From Cognaticolwellia beringensis (lineage in GTDB: Bacteria > Pseudomonadota > Gammaproteobacteria > Enterobacterales > Alteromonadaceae): a DNA stretch of 64,000 nucleotides. The notes under the pieces are model-generated. The model worked only from the letters and a program-made list of their open reading frames with translations. It was not told the DNA's origin and ran no database searches. Position 1 is the stretch's first letter, and the number at the start of each line of letters is the position of its first letter. The stretch spans positions 248,001-312,000 of the forward strand of contig NZ_CP020465.1 of NCBI RefSeq assembly GCF_002076895.1, in the 5' to 3' direction. Made by a program: the position numbers and the translations under genes. Below, one piece after another: positions 18,066 to 26,816 of this stretch.

Positions 18066-18662
18066 CTAAAATTTAACAGCAATACCAACAGTAATTGAAC
18101 TATCTATCCATAATGAATCGGTAAAATTTGCACCACAAATATCTTGTAAGCAAAAAATGGCGTCATCTTCGTCAATTAAGGTCGCGTAGGCACGTAATTC
18201 TGTCACTAAAGCTACTCGTTCCGAAAACTCGTAACGAGTACCAAAGGCAATGCTTGCTGAAGGATACAACTCATCACTGCCTTGTTCTGCATCAAAATAA
18301 GCACCACCGAATCCTAAGCTCATGGTCGTTACATATTTCTGCTGGCGAAATAAAGCTACGCCATTGAAGTGAGCATAAGTAATATCTAATGTATTTTTAG
18401 TTTCATTTTGGTCGGTAAAGTCATGGCTAACACGGTTCAGTAGTATCTGTCCTAGACCGTTAACATTCTCTTGCCATGCCAACCCAATAGAAATATTGCT
18501 ACCTGAATCAACATTAATGTCACTATCATCATTGGCAACCAAATCAGAACCGTACATTTGTCCAACCATAACGCTAATTTCGTATTGCTCTGCTAGTGCA
18601 GCGTTTGAGCATAACAAAGTGCAGAGAATTGCTAGTGGTTTTAATGGATTTTTTACTTTCAT
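18066..18662 (-). CDS. Small outer-membrane beta-barrel protein
   Basis: A 198-residue exported protein with a signal peptide ending SNAALA near residue 24. Alternating polar/hydrophobic strands run to a terminal phenylalanine (VGIAVKF), the usual mark of a BAM-inserted barrel. Segments such as SIAFGTRYEFSERVALVTEL read as paired strands with a turn. The family was not recognised and no ligand is implied. Two cysteines in CLQDICGANF may form a disulfide. It is convergent with the thioredoxin-like gene and downstream of the AsmA-like gene on the same strand. Confidence 0.65.
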   Translation of the reverse strand: MKVKNPLKPLAILCTLLCSNAALAEQYEISVMVGQMYGSDLVANDDSDINVDSGSNISIGLAWQENVNGLGQILLNRVSHDFTDQNETKNTLDITYAHFNGVALFRQQKYVTTMSLGFGGAYFDAEQGSDELYPSASIAFGTRYEFSERVALVTELRAYATLIDEDDAIFCLQDICGANFTDSLWIDSSITVGIAVKF

Positions 18663-18693
18663 TACAACGTGTCCTATGATTTGTTATTGTTAT

Positions 18694-18730
18694 AAACCTA
18701 GCCAAAGGTAGCGGGTAACTTTAGCTAGGT
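18694..18730 (-). terminator. Hairpin between the AsmA-like and barrel genes
   Basis: AAACCTAGC (18694-18702) pairs with GCTAGGTTT (18724-18732 region), with an inner AAAG/CTTT pairing. The T-run is stronger on the plus side, but the only gene it can serve ends just right of it on the minus strand. Orientation is therefore uncertain. Confidence 0.45.
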
Positions 18731-18752
18731 TTTTATAGCACTAAAAGTAAGC

Positions 18753-19487
18753 TTAACCAAATAAGTCAGTTAATTTCTTCTTGGCTTTTTCTTTTAGTTT
18801 TTCTTTAACATCATCTGTTAATTGTTTCTTTTGTGTTGCCTTAGCTTGTTGCCAAATTTTAGATAATGCTTGTTTTACAATCTCACTACCCAGTTGACTT
18901 GCAGGTAAACCAGTATCACCGCCCACATTATTTAACGTAATGTCAGGTAATGTTGCGCTGTGCTCTTTATTACCAAATGCACTTAAATCAAGTGTTAGCG
19001 CGGTACCCGCAAGAATAATTTTACTGACTTTAATTTTTGGCTCATCAGCACTCGTTTTATCAGCTGAGTTGGCATCAGCTTTAGGTGCGTTACGTTCGAT
19101 GGCATCTAAAATATCTTGAATATTAGAACCGCCAGTTTGGGTAAACTGCACAAAAGCTTGTGGAGACTTGATGACGATGGCATCGATAATAATGGGTGAT
19201 GAGGTTAAACTTTCTAAATTAATATCAAGTGTTATTTCTTCTAAAGCAAAGGCGTTAGGTTGGCTATAAGTTTTGGGATTAGCTAAGTTAACGCCTAAAA
19301 TACTACCCGCACCGCTAGTAAGCTTAATATCCACAGCTTTAACTGTCACCGACTGTTCAGTTACTTGAGTACCAACAGTTTCAATTTGGTTTTTAATGTA
19401 GTCATTTAATGAGCCGTTAGCTAAAAACCAAAGGGCTCCACCACTGAGCAATAACAAAACGACAATAATTGAGGCAATAATTTTCAC
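18753..19487 (-). CDS. AsmA-like membrane-anchored protein
   Basis: A 244-residue protein with one N-terminal transmembrane segment (IIASIIVVLLLLSGGALWFL) and a periplasmic part resembling the N-terminal repeat of AsmA-type lipid-transport proteins. It contains GSILGVNLANPKTYSQPNAF and IIIDAIVIKSPQAFVQF. The C-terminus is lysine-rich and helical (LTDDVKEKLKEKAKKKLTDLF). Many gammaproteobacteria carry this short form without assigned function. It is divergent from the RND operon. Confidence 0.6.
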   Translation of the reverse strand: MKIIASIIVVLLLLSGGALWFLANGSLNDYIKNQIETVGTQVTEQSVTVKAVDIKLTSGAGSILGVNLANPKTYSQPNAFALEEITLDINLESLTSSPIIIDAIVIKSPQAFVQFTQTGGSNIQDILDAIERNAPKADANSADKTSADEPKIKVSKIILAGTALTLDLSAFGNKEHSATLPDITLNNVGGDTGLPASQLGSEIVKQALSKIWQQAKATQKKQLTDDVKEKLKEKAKKKLTDLFG

Positions 19488-19711
19488 GAGTTCAATCCTT
19501 AAAATGTAAAATATGAAGTAATGGCGAATACAAGCTATTCTTCATTTAGCGTAGGTATAATTAAATTATATCTTAATAATCACAAAGTTAATTATTTTTT
19601 ATAATTTGCGACCAAAGCCTTAAATCTTAGGCTAAGTTGTATCGAGCGTTCTTAGTAACTAAGTTATAGTAATACTACTGTAATTTTTCGTAAATTTAGA
19701 GAATTTTGTTT

Positions 19712-20764
19712 ATGTTTGCTGCTATTAGTCGCCGTTTACCTTTGTTATTGCTCGTTGGAGTATTAATTGCCTTAGTGATTTATTTGCAATGGCCCGAAAA
19801 TACCACTACTAAAAAACAACATCAACGAGTTGTATCTGTTAAAACTACCCAAATAGCCTTAGCTGAGTTTAAAGACTCCGTGGAGGCCGTTGGTACTTCT
19901 AGGGCGAATGAGCAAGTATTCATTACCAGTAAATATTCAGATTTAGTAGATGAAGTGTTATTTCAAGATGGTGAAACTGTTGAAAAAGGTGATATTTTAG
20001 TCCGCCTTAATAGCCGGGAAGAAGCGGCTAAGGTTAAAGAGCTTCAGGCTAATCTTGCTGAGTCAGTAGCACAACTCAATCGCTTCCAAGATTTGTATAA
20101 ACAAAAAGCAACATCCCAGTCACTGGTTGATCAACAAGAAGCAAAAACTAAAGCCATTTCAGCACAGCTCTTAAGTGCCAAAATAAAACTCGCTGAATTT
20201 ACGATTAAAGCACCATTTTCCGGAATATTGGGTTTTCGTGAAATTAGCCTCGGTGCGTTGATAAATGTTGGAGATGTTATTACCAGTTTAGATGATCTTA
20301 GTACTATTAAAGTCGACTTTTCAATTCCAGAGCGTTACTTAACGACAGTTTCTATTGGCCAACGCATAGAAGCGACAAATACGGCTTATAAAGAAAAAGT
20401 ATTTATTGGCAAAATTTCTTCAATAGATTCTCGTATTGATAGCGTAACTCGTACCTTAAAAGTAAGAGCCGAAATCCCTAATGCTGACCATAAATTACGC
20501 GCGGGTATGTTGTTAAATCTGCAAGTGGTTCGCAAAGTTGAGCAAATACTACAAGTACCTGAAAGTGCGGTTATTCCAATTGAAGATCAACATTTTATTT
20601 TTATTGTAGAAGCAGATAAAGCCATAAAGAAAAAATTAGAAATTGGCCGTCGTCACCGAGGTTTTGTTGAGGTTATTGCTGGTGTTGAAGTTGGCACTGA
20701 AGTTGTAGTTGAGGGTGCCTTAAAATTACGAGATGGTACAACTGTAAGTGCGCAGGAGAAATAA
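19712..20764 (+). CDS. RND efflux periplasmic adaptor (membrane fusion protein)
   Basis: Links an inner-membrane RND pump to an outer-membrane channel. An N-terminal hydrophobic anchor (LPLLLLVGVLIALVIYLQW) is followed by a lipoyl half (DEVLFQDGETVEKGDILVRL), a coiled-coil hairpin (about 105-155), the second lipoyl half ending FTIKAPFSGILGFREISLG, and beta-barrel and membrane-proximal domains. At 350 residues it is typical. I prefer the ATG at 19712, which is 10 bases after AGAGA; a TTG at 19706 would add two residues. It is 3 bases from the pump gene. Confidence 0.92.
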   Translation: MFAAISRRLPLLLLVGVLIALVIYLQWPENTTTKKQHQRVVSVKTTQIALAEFKDSVEAVGTSRANEQVFITSKYSDLVDEVLFQDGETVEKGDILVRLNSREEAAKVKELQANLAESVAQLNRFQDLYKQKATSQSLVDQQEAKTKAISAQLLSAKIKLAEFTIKAPFSGILGFREISLGALINVGDVITSLDDLSTIKVDFSIPERYLTTVSIGQRIEATNTAYKEKVFIGKISSIDSRIDSVTRTLKVRAEIPNADHKLRAGMLLNLQVVRKVEQILQVPESAVIPIEDQHFIFIVEADKAIKKKLEIGRRHRGFVEVIAGVEVGTEVVVEGALKLRDGTTVSAQEK

Positions 20765-20767
20765 GTC

Positions 20768-23700
20768 GTGATTTTATCTGACCTATCAGTTAAACGTCCA
20801 GTTTTTGCAACAGTAATAAATTTACTGCTGATCACTTTTGGTATTGTCGCATTCTTAACCTTACCACTTCGAGAATATCCAGATATTGATCCTCCTGTAG
20901 TGAGTATTAATACTTCTTATCCTGGGGCATCGGCTGCTATTGTCGAGAGTAAAATAACGCAAATCCTTGAAGATAGAATTAGTGGTGTAGAAGGGGTTAA
21001 ATCAATAAACTCAACTAGCCGCGTTGGTCGTTCTAGCATCTCGATTGAATTTGAACTCGACCGCGATATTGACGCAGCCACAAACGATGTGCGAGATAGA
21101 ATTTCACGCGCGTTGAATAACTTGCCTGATCAAGCTGATCCGCCAGAAGTTTTTAAAGCCAATGATGATGAAAGTACTATTGTCTGGTTTGTTTTACAAA
21201 GTGAAGCAATGAGTACCTTGCAGCTTACTGATTATGCAGAACGTTATATTGTTGACCGTTTTTCTGTGGTTGATGGTGTAGCGCGGGTTCAGGTCGGCGG
21301 TGGCAGAACTTATGCGATGAACGTTTTGCTAAACCGAAAAGCAATGGCAGCAAGAGGCGTAACTGTTAATGACATAGAGCAAACTTTACGTGCGGAAAAT
21401 GTTGAGTTGCCGGCAGGACAAGTTGAATCAATTGATCGTGATTTTTCAATTCGAGTTGAACGAAGTTATTTAACCGAAAACGATTTTGCTACGATGGTTA
21501 TTGCGCGCAATAATAATAAATCATTGGTCTACCTTGGCGATGTAGCCAAAATCTCTTTATCGGCTGAAGATGAAGAAAACATGTTCCGTGGTAATGGCAA
21601 AAACATGGTTGGCTTAGGTATTATTAAACAGTCAAAAGCCAATACCTTAGAAGTTGTTAAAGCTGCCCGAAAAGAAATGATGTCGATTCGTGGCGGTTTA
21701 CCCTTAGGTACAACAATTACCAATAGTTATGACTCGTCAGTATTTATTCAAGGCTCAATTGACGAAGTATATAGCACATTGGGTATTGCCATGTTGATGG
21801 TGGTATTAGTTATATTTTTGTTCCTGGGTAATGTTAGAGCAACACTTATTCCAGCCGTTACGGTACCTGTAGCGTTAACCGGCTCTATGATGGTGTTGTC
21901 GTGGCTCGGCTTTTCGATAAATTTACTGACCTTACTTGCCATGGTTTTAGCGATAGGTTTGGTTGTTGACGATGCTATTGTGGTACTGGAAAATATTTAT
22001 CGCCGAATTGAGCGAGGACAAACTCCATTACTTGCAGCATATGAAGGTGGTCGGGAAGTTGCGTTTGCAGTTATTGCTACCACGCTAGTCTTGGTCGCAG
22101 TATTTGTACCTTTGATCTTTCTATCGGGTAACGTAGGACAATTGTTTACAGAGTTTGCCATTGCGATAGCCGCCGCGGTAATTTTCTCCAGTTTAACTGC
22201 ACTTTCTCTCACGCCGATGATGTGCTCGAAAATGTTAAAGCATAAAAAGCGTAGTTCGTCATTTGGCCAAAAATTAGATAAGGGTTTTGCTAAGCTAGAA
22301 GCCGCTTATGGTCGCTCATTAAAAGCCAGTATTCATCAACCCGTGATGATACTCATTGTTATTATTTTATCCTTATTTGCTGTTTACGGCTTATTTAATC
22401 AGCTGCCTTCGGAATATACCCCAAAAGAAGATAGAGGAAACTTCTTTGTTATGATGCGTGGTGCGGAAGGGGCAAGTTATGAAAATAACGTTAAAAATAT
22501 GCAGCAAATAGAAGAGAAATTACTGGTGCATCAACAAAGTGGTGAACTCGATCGCGTTATTGTCAGAGTACCTGGTTTTGGTGGTTCAGGTGGTATTGCG
22601 ATTGTAGGCATGCCAGCTTGGGAAGATCGCATAAGTAATACTTTTGAATTTATTAATAAAATGAATGGTGAACTAGCACAAGTAACTGATGTTAGGGCTT
22701 TTGCAATGATGCGCCGAGGCTTGGGTGGTGGTGGCTCTTCATCGCCGGTTGAGTTTGTATTACAAGGTAATACTTATGAAGAATTAGCAAAATGGCGCGA
22801 TATTATTATTGCTAAAGCACAAGAAAATCCAAACTTAAGCGGTATTGATAGTGACTACAAAGAAACCTACCCGCAATTACTGGTAAAAATTGATCACAAT
22901 CGAGCCTTTGACTTAGGCGTTTCTGTTGGCGATATTGGCCGTACCCTTGAGACTATGCTTGGACAACGCCGCGTGACTAACTTTGTCGAACGCGGTGAAG
23001 AGTATTATGTGGTGGTACGAGGTGAAAAAACCGATTTCTCTAACCCTAAAGACATTGATAATATTTTTGTTCGTTCCACTGTTAGTCAGAAATTAGTGCC
23101 ACTATCGAACATGATCACGATTGAAGAAAGTGCGACATCATCACAGCTCAATCGTTTTAATCGGCTGCGCAGTGTCACGATTAGCGCCAATTTAGCTGAC
23201 GGCTATGCGCTTGGCGATGCTTTAAGCTTTCTAAATAATGCGGTTGCTGAACACTTACCTGAAGAAGCACAAGTGGCTTACAAAGGGCAATCACAATTAT
23301 TACAAGAGTCTGGTAACTCTATCGCCTTTATTTTTATTTTAGCTTTAGTCATCACCTATTTGGTTTTGTCTGCTCAATTTGAAAGCTTCATTCATCCATT
23401 TGTTATTATGTTAACCGTACCTTTAGCGTTAGTCGGCGCTTTAGCTGGTCTTAAATTGATGGGAATGAGTTTAAATATATACAGTCAAATTGGTATTGTA
23501 ATGCTGATTGGTTTAGCGGCTAAAAATGGCATCTTGATTGTTGAATTTGCCAACCAACTGCGTGACAAAGGTATTGCTTTTGAAGAGGCATTAATTGCTG
23601 CTGCTACCCAACGGCTAAGACCTATTGTTATGACCACCTTTACAACGGTAACCACAGCAATACCATTGGTCTTCGCTGTAGGTCCAGGCGCCGAAAGTCG

Positions 23701-23869
23701 AATGGTTATCGGTGTGGTGATCTTTGCTGGTGTTTCTATGGCAAGTATTTTTACCTTGTTTATAGTGCCCGGCGCTTATTATTGGCTTTGTCGCAATACA
23801 GGCTCACCGCAAGTTATTGCTCAAGAGATTGAAAGGCAACAAGCACAGGTTACGGCAAATAAAGTGTAG
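20768..23869 (+). CDS. RND efflux pump, HAE1 family inner-membrane subunit
   Basis: A proton-driven exporter of hydrophobic compounds; the substrate is not evident. The protein has 1033 residues, 12 expected membrane helices and two large periplasmic loops. It begins LSDLSVKRPVFATVINLLLI. Helix 4 carries the proton-relay pair Asp401-Asp402 in AIGLVVDDAIVVLEN. The start codon is GTG at 20768, directly after the adaptor stop. No outer-membrane TolC gene is nearby, so a channel encoded elsewhere must be shared. A terminator follows. Confidence 0.95.
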   Translation: MILSDLSVKRPVFATVINLLLITFGIVAFLTLPLREYPDIDPPVVSINTSYPGASAAIVESKITQILEDRISGVEGVKSINSTSRVGRSSISIEFELDRDIDAATNDVRDRISRALNNLPDQADPPEVFKANDDESTIVWFVLQSEAMSTLQLTDYAERYIVDRFSVVDGVARVQVGGGRTYAMNVLLNRKAMAARGVTVNDIEQTLRAENVELPAGQVESIDRDFSIRVERSYLTENDFATMVIARNNNKSLVYLGDVAKISLSAEDEENMFRGNGKNMVGLGIIKQSKANTLEVVKAARKEMMSIRGGLPLGTTITNSYDSSVFIQGSIDEVYSTLGIAMLMVVLVIFLFLGNVRATLIPAVTVPVALTGSMMVLSWLGFSINLLTLLAMVLAIGLVVDDAIVVLENIYRRIERGQTPLLAAYEGGREVAFAVIATTLVLVAVFVPLIFLSGNVGQLFTEFAIAIAAAVIFSSLTALSLTPMMCSKMLKHKKRSSSFGQKLDKGFAKLEAAYGRSLKASIHQPVMILIVIILSLFAVYGLFNQLPSEYTPKEDRGNFFVMMRGAEGASYENNVKNMQQIEEKLLVHQQSGELDRVIVRVPGFGGSGGIAIVGMPAWEDRISNTFEFINKMNGELAQVTDVRAFAMMRRGLGGGGSSSPVEFVLQGNTYEELAKWRDIIIAKAQENPNLSGIDSDYKETYPQLLVKIDHNRAFDLGVSVGDIGRTLETMLGQRRVTNFVERGEEYYVVVRGEKTDFSNPKDIDNIFVRSTVSQKLVPLSNMITIEESATSSQLNRFNRLRSVTISANLADGYALGDALSFLNNAVAEHLPEEAQVAYKGQSQLLQESGNSIAFIFILALVITYLVLSAQFESFIHPFVIMLTVPLALVGALAGLKLMGMSLNIYSQIGIVMLIGLAAKNGILIVEFANQLRDKGIAFEEALIAAATQRLRPIVMTTFTTVTTAIPLVFAVGPGAESRMVIGVVIFAGVSMASIFTLFIVPGAYYWLCRNTGSPQVIAQEIERQQAQVTANKV

Positions 23870-23886
23870 ACAAAGAATAACGTTAT

Positions 23887-23923
23887 AAAGCCCAATTAAC
23901 AGCGATGTTCATTGGGCTTTTTT
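23887..23923 (+). terminator. Terminator of the RND operon
   Basis: AAAGCCCAAT (23887-23896) pairs with ATTGGGCTTT (23911-23920), and more T residues follow. It ends three bases before the tandem array. Confidence 0.88.
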
Positions 23924-23925
23924 AT

Positions 23926-24213
23926 GTACAGGATGTACGGTATGCCGTGGTGACAGGACGTCAATGAACGGCGGTACAGGATGTACGGTATGCCGTGGTG
24001 ACAGGACGTCAAAGAACGGCGGTACAGGATGTACGGTATGCCGTGGTGACAGGACGTCAATGAACGGCGGAACAGGATGTAAGGTATGCCGTGGTGACAG
24101 GACGTCAATGAACGGCGGAACAGGATGTACGGTATGCCGTGGTGACAGGACGTCAATGAACGGCGGAACAGGATGTACGGTATGCCGTGGTGACAGGACG
24201 TCAATGAGCGGGG
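23926..24213. repeat. Six-copy 48-bp tandem repeat
   Basis: Units start at 23926, 23974, 24022, 24070, 24118 and 24166. Each begins GTACAGGATGTACGG or GAACAGGATGTACGG and ends with CAATGAACGGCG; the last unit decays at its 3' end. Units 1-3 start GTAC and units 4-6 start GAAC; only a few other substitutions occur. Each unit contains two related submotifs (ACAGGATGTAC and ACAGGACGTCA). It is about 56% G+C in an A+T-rich surround. Because 48 is a multiple of three, open frames run through it on both strands, but these are not convincing genes. Confidence 0.95.
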
Positions 24214-24239
24214 GAATATTTAAAAGCGGTCTTTGATTA

Positions 24240-24274
24240 ATACCAAGTCGATTAATTAACTAAATCGGTTTTAA
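24240..24274. repeat. Degenerate ATACCAA-type inverted repeat
   Basis: ATACCAAGTCGATTAATTAA followed by AAATCGGTTTT forms an imperfect inverted repeat like those at 34129-34176 and 42972-43026. Confidence 0.35.
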
Positions 24275-24370
24275 AATTCTAATCTAAATAGTATGAAATT
24301 ACAGCATCTTGATTAAAAAGCATACATAAGATATAAAGGAGGGAAATAATAATAATAAGCTTGGAAAATA

Positions 24371-24775
24371 ATGATGTTTAAGGTAAACAAAAAACTCTGG
24401 TCATTTAATTTTGGCTGTTTAATCGCGGGCTCATTAGTTTGGTTAGTGCATATCGGAAATTTAGCACCCGTTCCAAGTATCCTACATCCTCATACTGACT
24501 TTATTCTTGATTACTACCCTGGCTCAATTACCGCTATTAGCGCCAGCATTGTTAGCTTATTCATGCTGTTTTTTATGCATAAAGGTTTTAAATTATGTGC
24601 CAGTGAACATACATTTTGGTTGCTATTACCGACTCTGTGCTTTATCACCTTAACCTTGTTAATTGGTCAGTTTATGTTTTCGTCGATTATGTTTGCTGCG
24701 GTTCCTATATTGTTTGTGCTAAGCGTGAGTGCTGTGATTTTTCGATTAAGAAATCGTCATCAGTCAGTTGCATAA
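24371..24775 (+). CDS. Small four-helix membrane protein, unknown function
   Basis: A 134-residue protein with about four hydrophobic helices (for example LIAGSLVWLVHIGNLAPV and LLPTLCFITLTLLIGQFMF) and a basic tail RLRNRHQ. I do not recognise a family. Two adjacent ATG codons at 24371 and 24374 are possible starts; the strong AGGAGG near 24337 is too far upstream to serve them directly. It stands alone between the tandem repeat and pheA, convergent with pheA through a shared terminator. Confidence 0.6.
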   Translation: MMFKVNKKLWSFNFGCLIAGSLVWLVHIGNLAPVPSILHPHTDFILDYYPGSITAISASIVSLFMLFFMHKGFKLCASEHTFWLLLPTLCFITLTLLIGQFMFSSIMFAAVPILFVLSVSAVIFRLRNRHQSVA

Positions 24776-24800
24776 GTTGATTTGAGAATAAACAGATATA

Positions 24801-24832
24801 ATTAAGGGCAGTACAACTGCCCTTAATTATTT
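24801..24832. terminator. Bidirectional terminator for the small membrane protein and pheA
   Basis: ATTAAGGGCAGT (24801-24812) pairs perfectly with ACTGCCCTTAAT (24816-24827) across a 3-base loop and is followed by TATTTTTA. It lies between two convergent genes. Confidence 0.8.
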
Positions 24833-24846
24833 TTAAGAATCAGTAT

Positions 24847-26025
24847 TTATAGCAATGCGCTACTCGGTACATTAGTAGGGCTAATGTGCTCGATAGGGTA
24901 ACAGCCTAAAATTTTAATGAAATTTGTTTGTTCAGTGATTTGGCTTATCGCTTCTTGTAACGCTAAGTGTTTCAAGTTTGCTTCGACATCTACATAGAAC
25001 ATTTCTTCCCAAGGACGACCTTGAATGGGGCGCGACTCAAGTTTACACATATTAATACCTTTATTCTTCAATACTAATAAGCATTCAACTAATGCGCCAG
25101 GCTTTTGCCCCGTTGCTATAATTAGGGTGGTTTTTGCTGGGATTTGTTCAGCAACATCAATAGGTTTACGTGCGACTAAAATAAAACGGCTGTGGTTTTC
25201 AGTTTGGTTGGCGATAGATTTCTCCAAAGCATGTAATTGATATAAATTACCGCCTTCTTCACTGCCAATTACAGCCACACTATCATCTTGTAATTCATAG
25301 ACCTTTGCCATGGCATCGGCCGTACTTTCACAGTATTCAATACGAATATCGCTTTGTTTATCAAGAAAGTTACTACATTGGGCGAACGGCTGTCCATGAG
25401 CATAAATAGTTTTAATTTTATTAAGCTTAGTGTTCACGGCCGTCAGTAAACAGTGCTCAATGGGTTGCGTTATTTCACCAACAATCGACAAATTAGTATG
25501 TTGGAGTATGTCATAAACTTCATTAATACTACCTGAACTGGTGTTCTCTATTGGCAACATGCCATAGTCAACCGAGCCAGATTCAACTTGCTGCATAATT
25601 TCAGCAAAACTTTGGCAACCGCTTTCAATAATTTTCTCTGCACGGCGAGAAAAATAGCGATGGCTTGCTAAGTAGCTGTAACTACCTTTATCACCTAAAA
25701 AGGCCACACTCACTGCGGGCTCTTGCATATTAGGGTTGGCTAAAGTTTGTAAGTAAGCTTGCTGATTGAGCACCGAATCTTCAATAATAGTTTGAAAAAC
25801 ACTAGTAACATAATGCGCATCTAATCCTAGAGTTTTACCTTGTGTGATTAAGCGGATCAATAACTCTTGTTCGCGTTGTTGGTCTCGAACGGGTCGAATA
25901 AGGTGAGCTTTGCTTTTCGCAACATTTAAAGTGAGGGCGCGGCGCTCAGCAAATAGTGCCAGTAACTGCTGATCGAGATGGGTAATTTTTTCACGTATTT
26001 TATTTAAATCTAATGCTTCGTTCAC
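24847..26025 (-). CDS. pheA: Chorismate mutase / prephenate dehydratase (P-protein)
   Basis: A bifunctional phenylalanine-branch enzyme. Residues 1-95 are an AroQ chorismate mutase (KIREKITHLDQQLLALFAER). The prephenate dehydratase starts near 106 with VAFLGDKGSYSYLASHRYF, and an ACT regulatory domain (about 300-385) holds GALVECL and ESRP, the motifs that bind phenylalanine in the family. The length of 392 is normal. The start is GTG at 26025 with AGGA about 10 bases upstream. Expression is predicted to be controlled by the attenuator at 26124-26230. Confidence 0.96.
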   Translation of the reverse strand: MNEALDLNKIREKITHLDQQLLALFAERRALTLNVAKSKAHLIRPVRDQQREQELLIRLITQGKTLGLDAHYVTSVFQTIIEDSVLNQQAYLQTLANPNMQEPAVSVAFLGDKGSYSYLASHRYFSRRAEKIIESGCQSFAEIMQQVESGSVDYGMLPIENTSSGSINEVYDILQHTNLSIVGEITQPIEHCLLTAVNTKLNKIKTIYAHGQPFAQCSNFLDKQSDIRIEYCESTADAMAKVYELQDDSVAVIGSEEGGNLYQLHALEKSIANQTENHSRFILVARKPIDVAEQIPAKTTLIIATGQKPGALVECLLVLKNKGINMCKLESRPIQGRPWEEMFYVDVEANLKHLALQEAISQITEQTNFIKILGCYPIEHISPTNVPSSALL

Positions 26026-26123
26026 CGCGTTTTCCTAATAAGTAGTTATGAGTTTAATTACTGCAATTCTGATATTTTAGTGTTGCCTGTTATTCATTTT
26101 GTTTATTGCTATCACTAAAAATA

Positions 26124-26147
26124 AAAAACCTCCGTGTGGAGGTTTTT
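26124..26147 (-). terminator. pheA attenuator terminator
   Basis: On the minus strand AAAAACCTCC pairs with GGAGGTTTTT across ACAC, followed by T residues. It lies 98 bases upstream of pheA and 26 bases after the leader-peptide stop. Its 5' arm AAAACCT (26146-26140) can pair instead with AGGTTTT (26164-26158), which would form a 7-bp antiterminator. Confidence 0.85.
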
Positions 26148-26173
26148 ATTGAATGCCAAAACCTAAAGCGCGC

Positions 26174-26230
26174 TCAGATAACTGAGAAAAAGAAAGCGTT
26201 AAAGAAAAAAAGTGGTTTTGTCATTTGCAT
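26174..26230 (-). CDS. pheL: pheA leader peptide PheL
   Basis: An 18-codon frame reading MQMTKPLFFFNAFFFSVI then TGA, with six phenylalanines in two runs of three. It starts at the ATG at 26230 or the in-frame ATG at 26224; neither has a strong ribosome binding site. A hairpin CTCAG/CTGAG (26173-26186) overlaps its stop codon, and the antiterminator and terminator follow. The layout matches the E. coli pheL attenuator: ribosome stalling at Phe codons when Phe-tRNA is scarce would favour the antiterminator and let pheA be transcribed. Confidence 0.88.
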   Translation of the reverse strand: MQMTKPLFFFNAFFFSVI

Positions 26231-26395
26231 AGCATTACTTTAGCCACCATCACGCAAGAGTACAACTGTTTCTTTATGCCTATTTCTCTCTAAACCTATA
26301 AAAAAGGCTTATAGCGTGAATTTAGCTACAAGTAACTCAATAACTTTAGCCTTTATATCGGAGTGAGGCCTTACTTATCGTTTGCTTGGCCTAAT

Positions 26396-26785
26396 TTAGA
26401 TACACAAGTAGATAATAGCCAAAGCACTTATAATACCCACGGCCCATATTAAGCTGCGAATAACGCCAATATTGATTAAATAGGCAATGTGATAAAGCAC
26501 GCGTGCGACAACATGCGTAATAGCAAGCTGTTCGATAAAAGCGCCAGTATTTTGTGTTGCTATGGCTAACAAAACTGCAGGGGCAAATATAATGAGTGAT
26601 TCGAAGGCATTTTGATGTGCTGCAAAAGCCCTCGCGCCAAAGCCTGTCAGCTTGGCTTGTTGTGCACGTGGATGATTATTATCGTAACCACCCAATTTAT
26701 TCATGGCAATGGCAACCGGGATTTTGGCAATATAAGGCAGTATTGCGGCGATAAATAAACAAATAATCAAAGTGGTCATCATCAT
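26396..26785 (-). CDS. MAPEG-family membrane protein
   Basis: A 129-residue, four-helix inner-membrane protein of the MAPEG family (eicosanoid/glutathione metabolism; the bacterial role is usually unknown). Diagnostic segments are YDNNHPRAQQAKLTGFGARA and AAHQNAFESLIIFAPAVLLA, whose HQN and ESL residues are conserved. Three Met codons at the start leave the exact initiation open. It lies upstream of pheL on the same strand, but the 165-base gap suggests separate transcription. Confidence 0.85.
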   Translation of the reverse strand: MMMTTLIICLFIAAILPYIAKIPVAIAMNKLGGYDNNHPRAQQAKLTGFGARAFAAHQNAFESLIIFAPAVLLAIATQNTGAFIEQLAITHVVARVLYHIAYLINIGVIRSLIWAVGIISALAIIYLCI

Positions 26786-26816
26786 TCCTTAGTCTATAAA
26801 GTGTTAGGTTGATTCG

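Noticed and set aside
23896-24236. Open frames on both strands through the 48-bp array (including a CxxC-like repeat on the plus strand)
   Set aside because: They follow from a repeat unit that is a multiple of three without stops in one frame on each strand. No ribosome binding site or non-repeat conserved part supports a gene.
26231-26340. A TTGTAC-17-TAAAGT pair as the pheL promoter
   Set aside because: It would start transcription within or at the leader-peptide start codon, leaving no leader; the -35 match is also poor.
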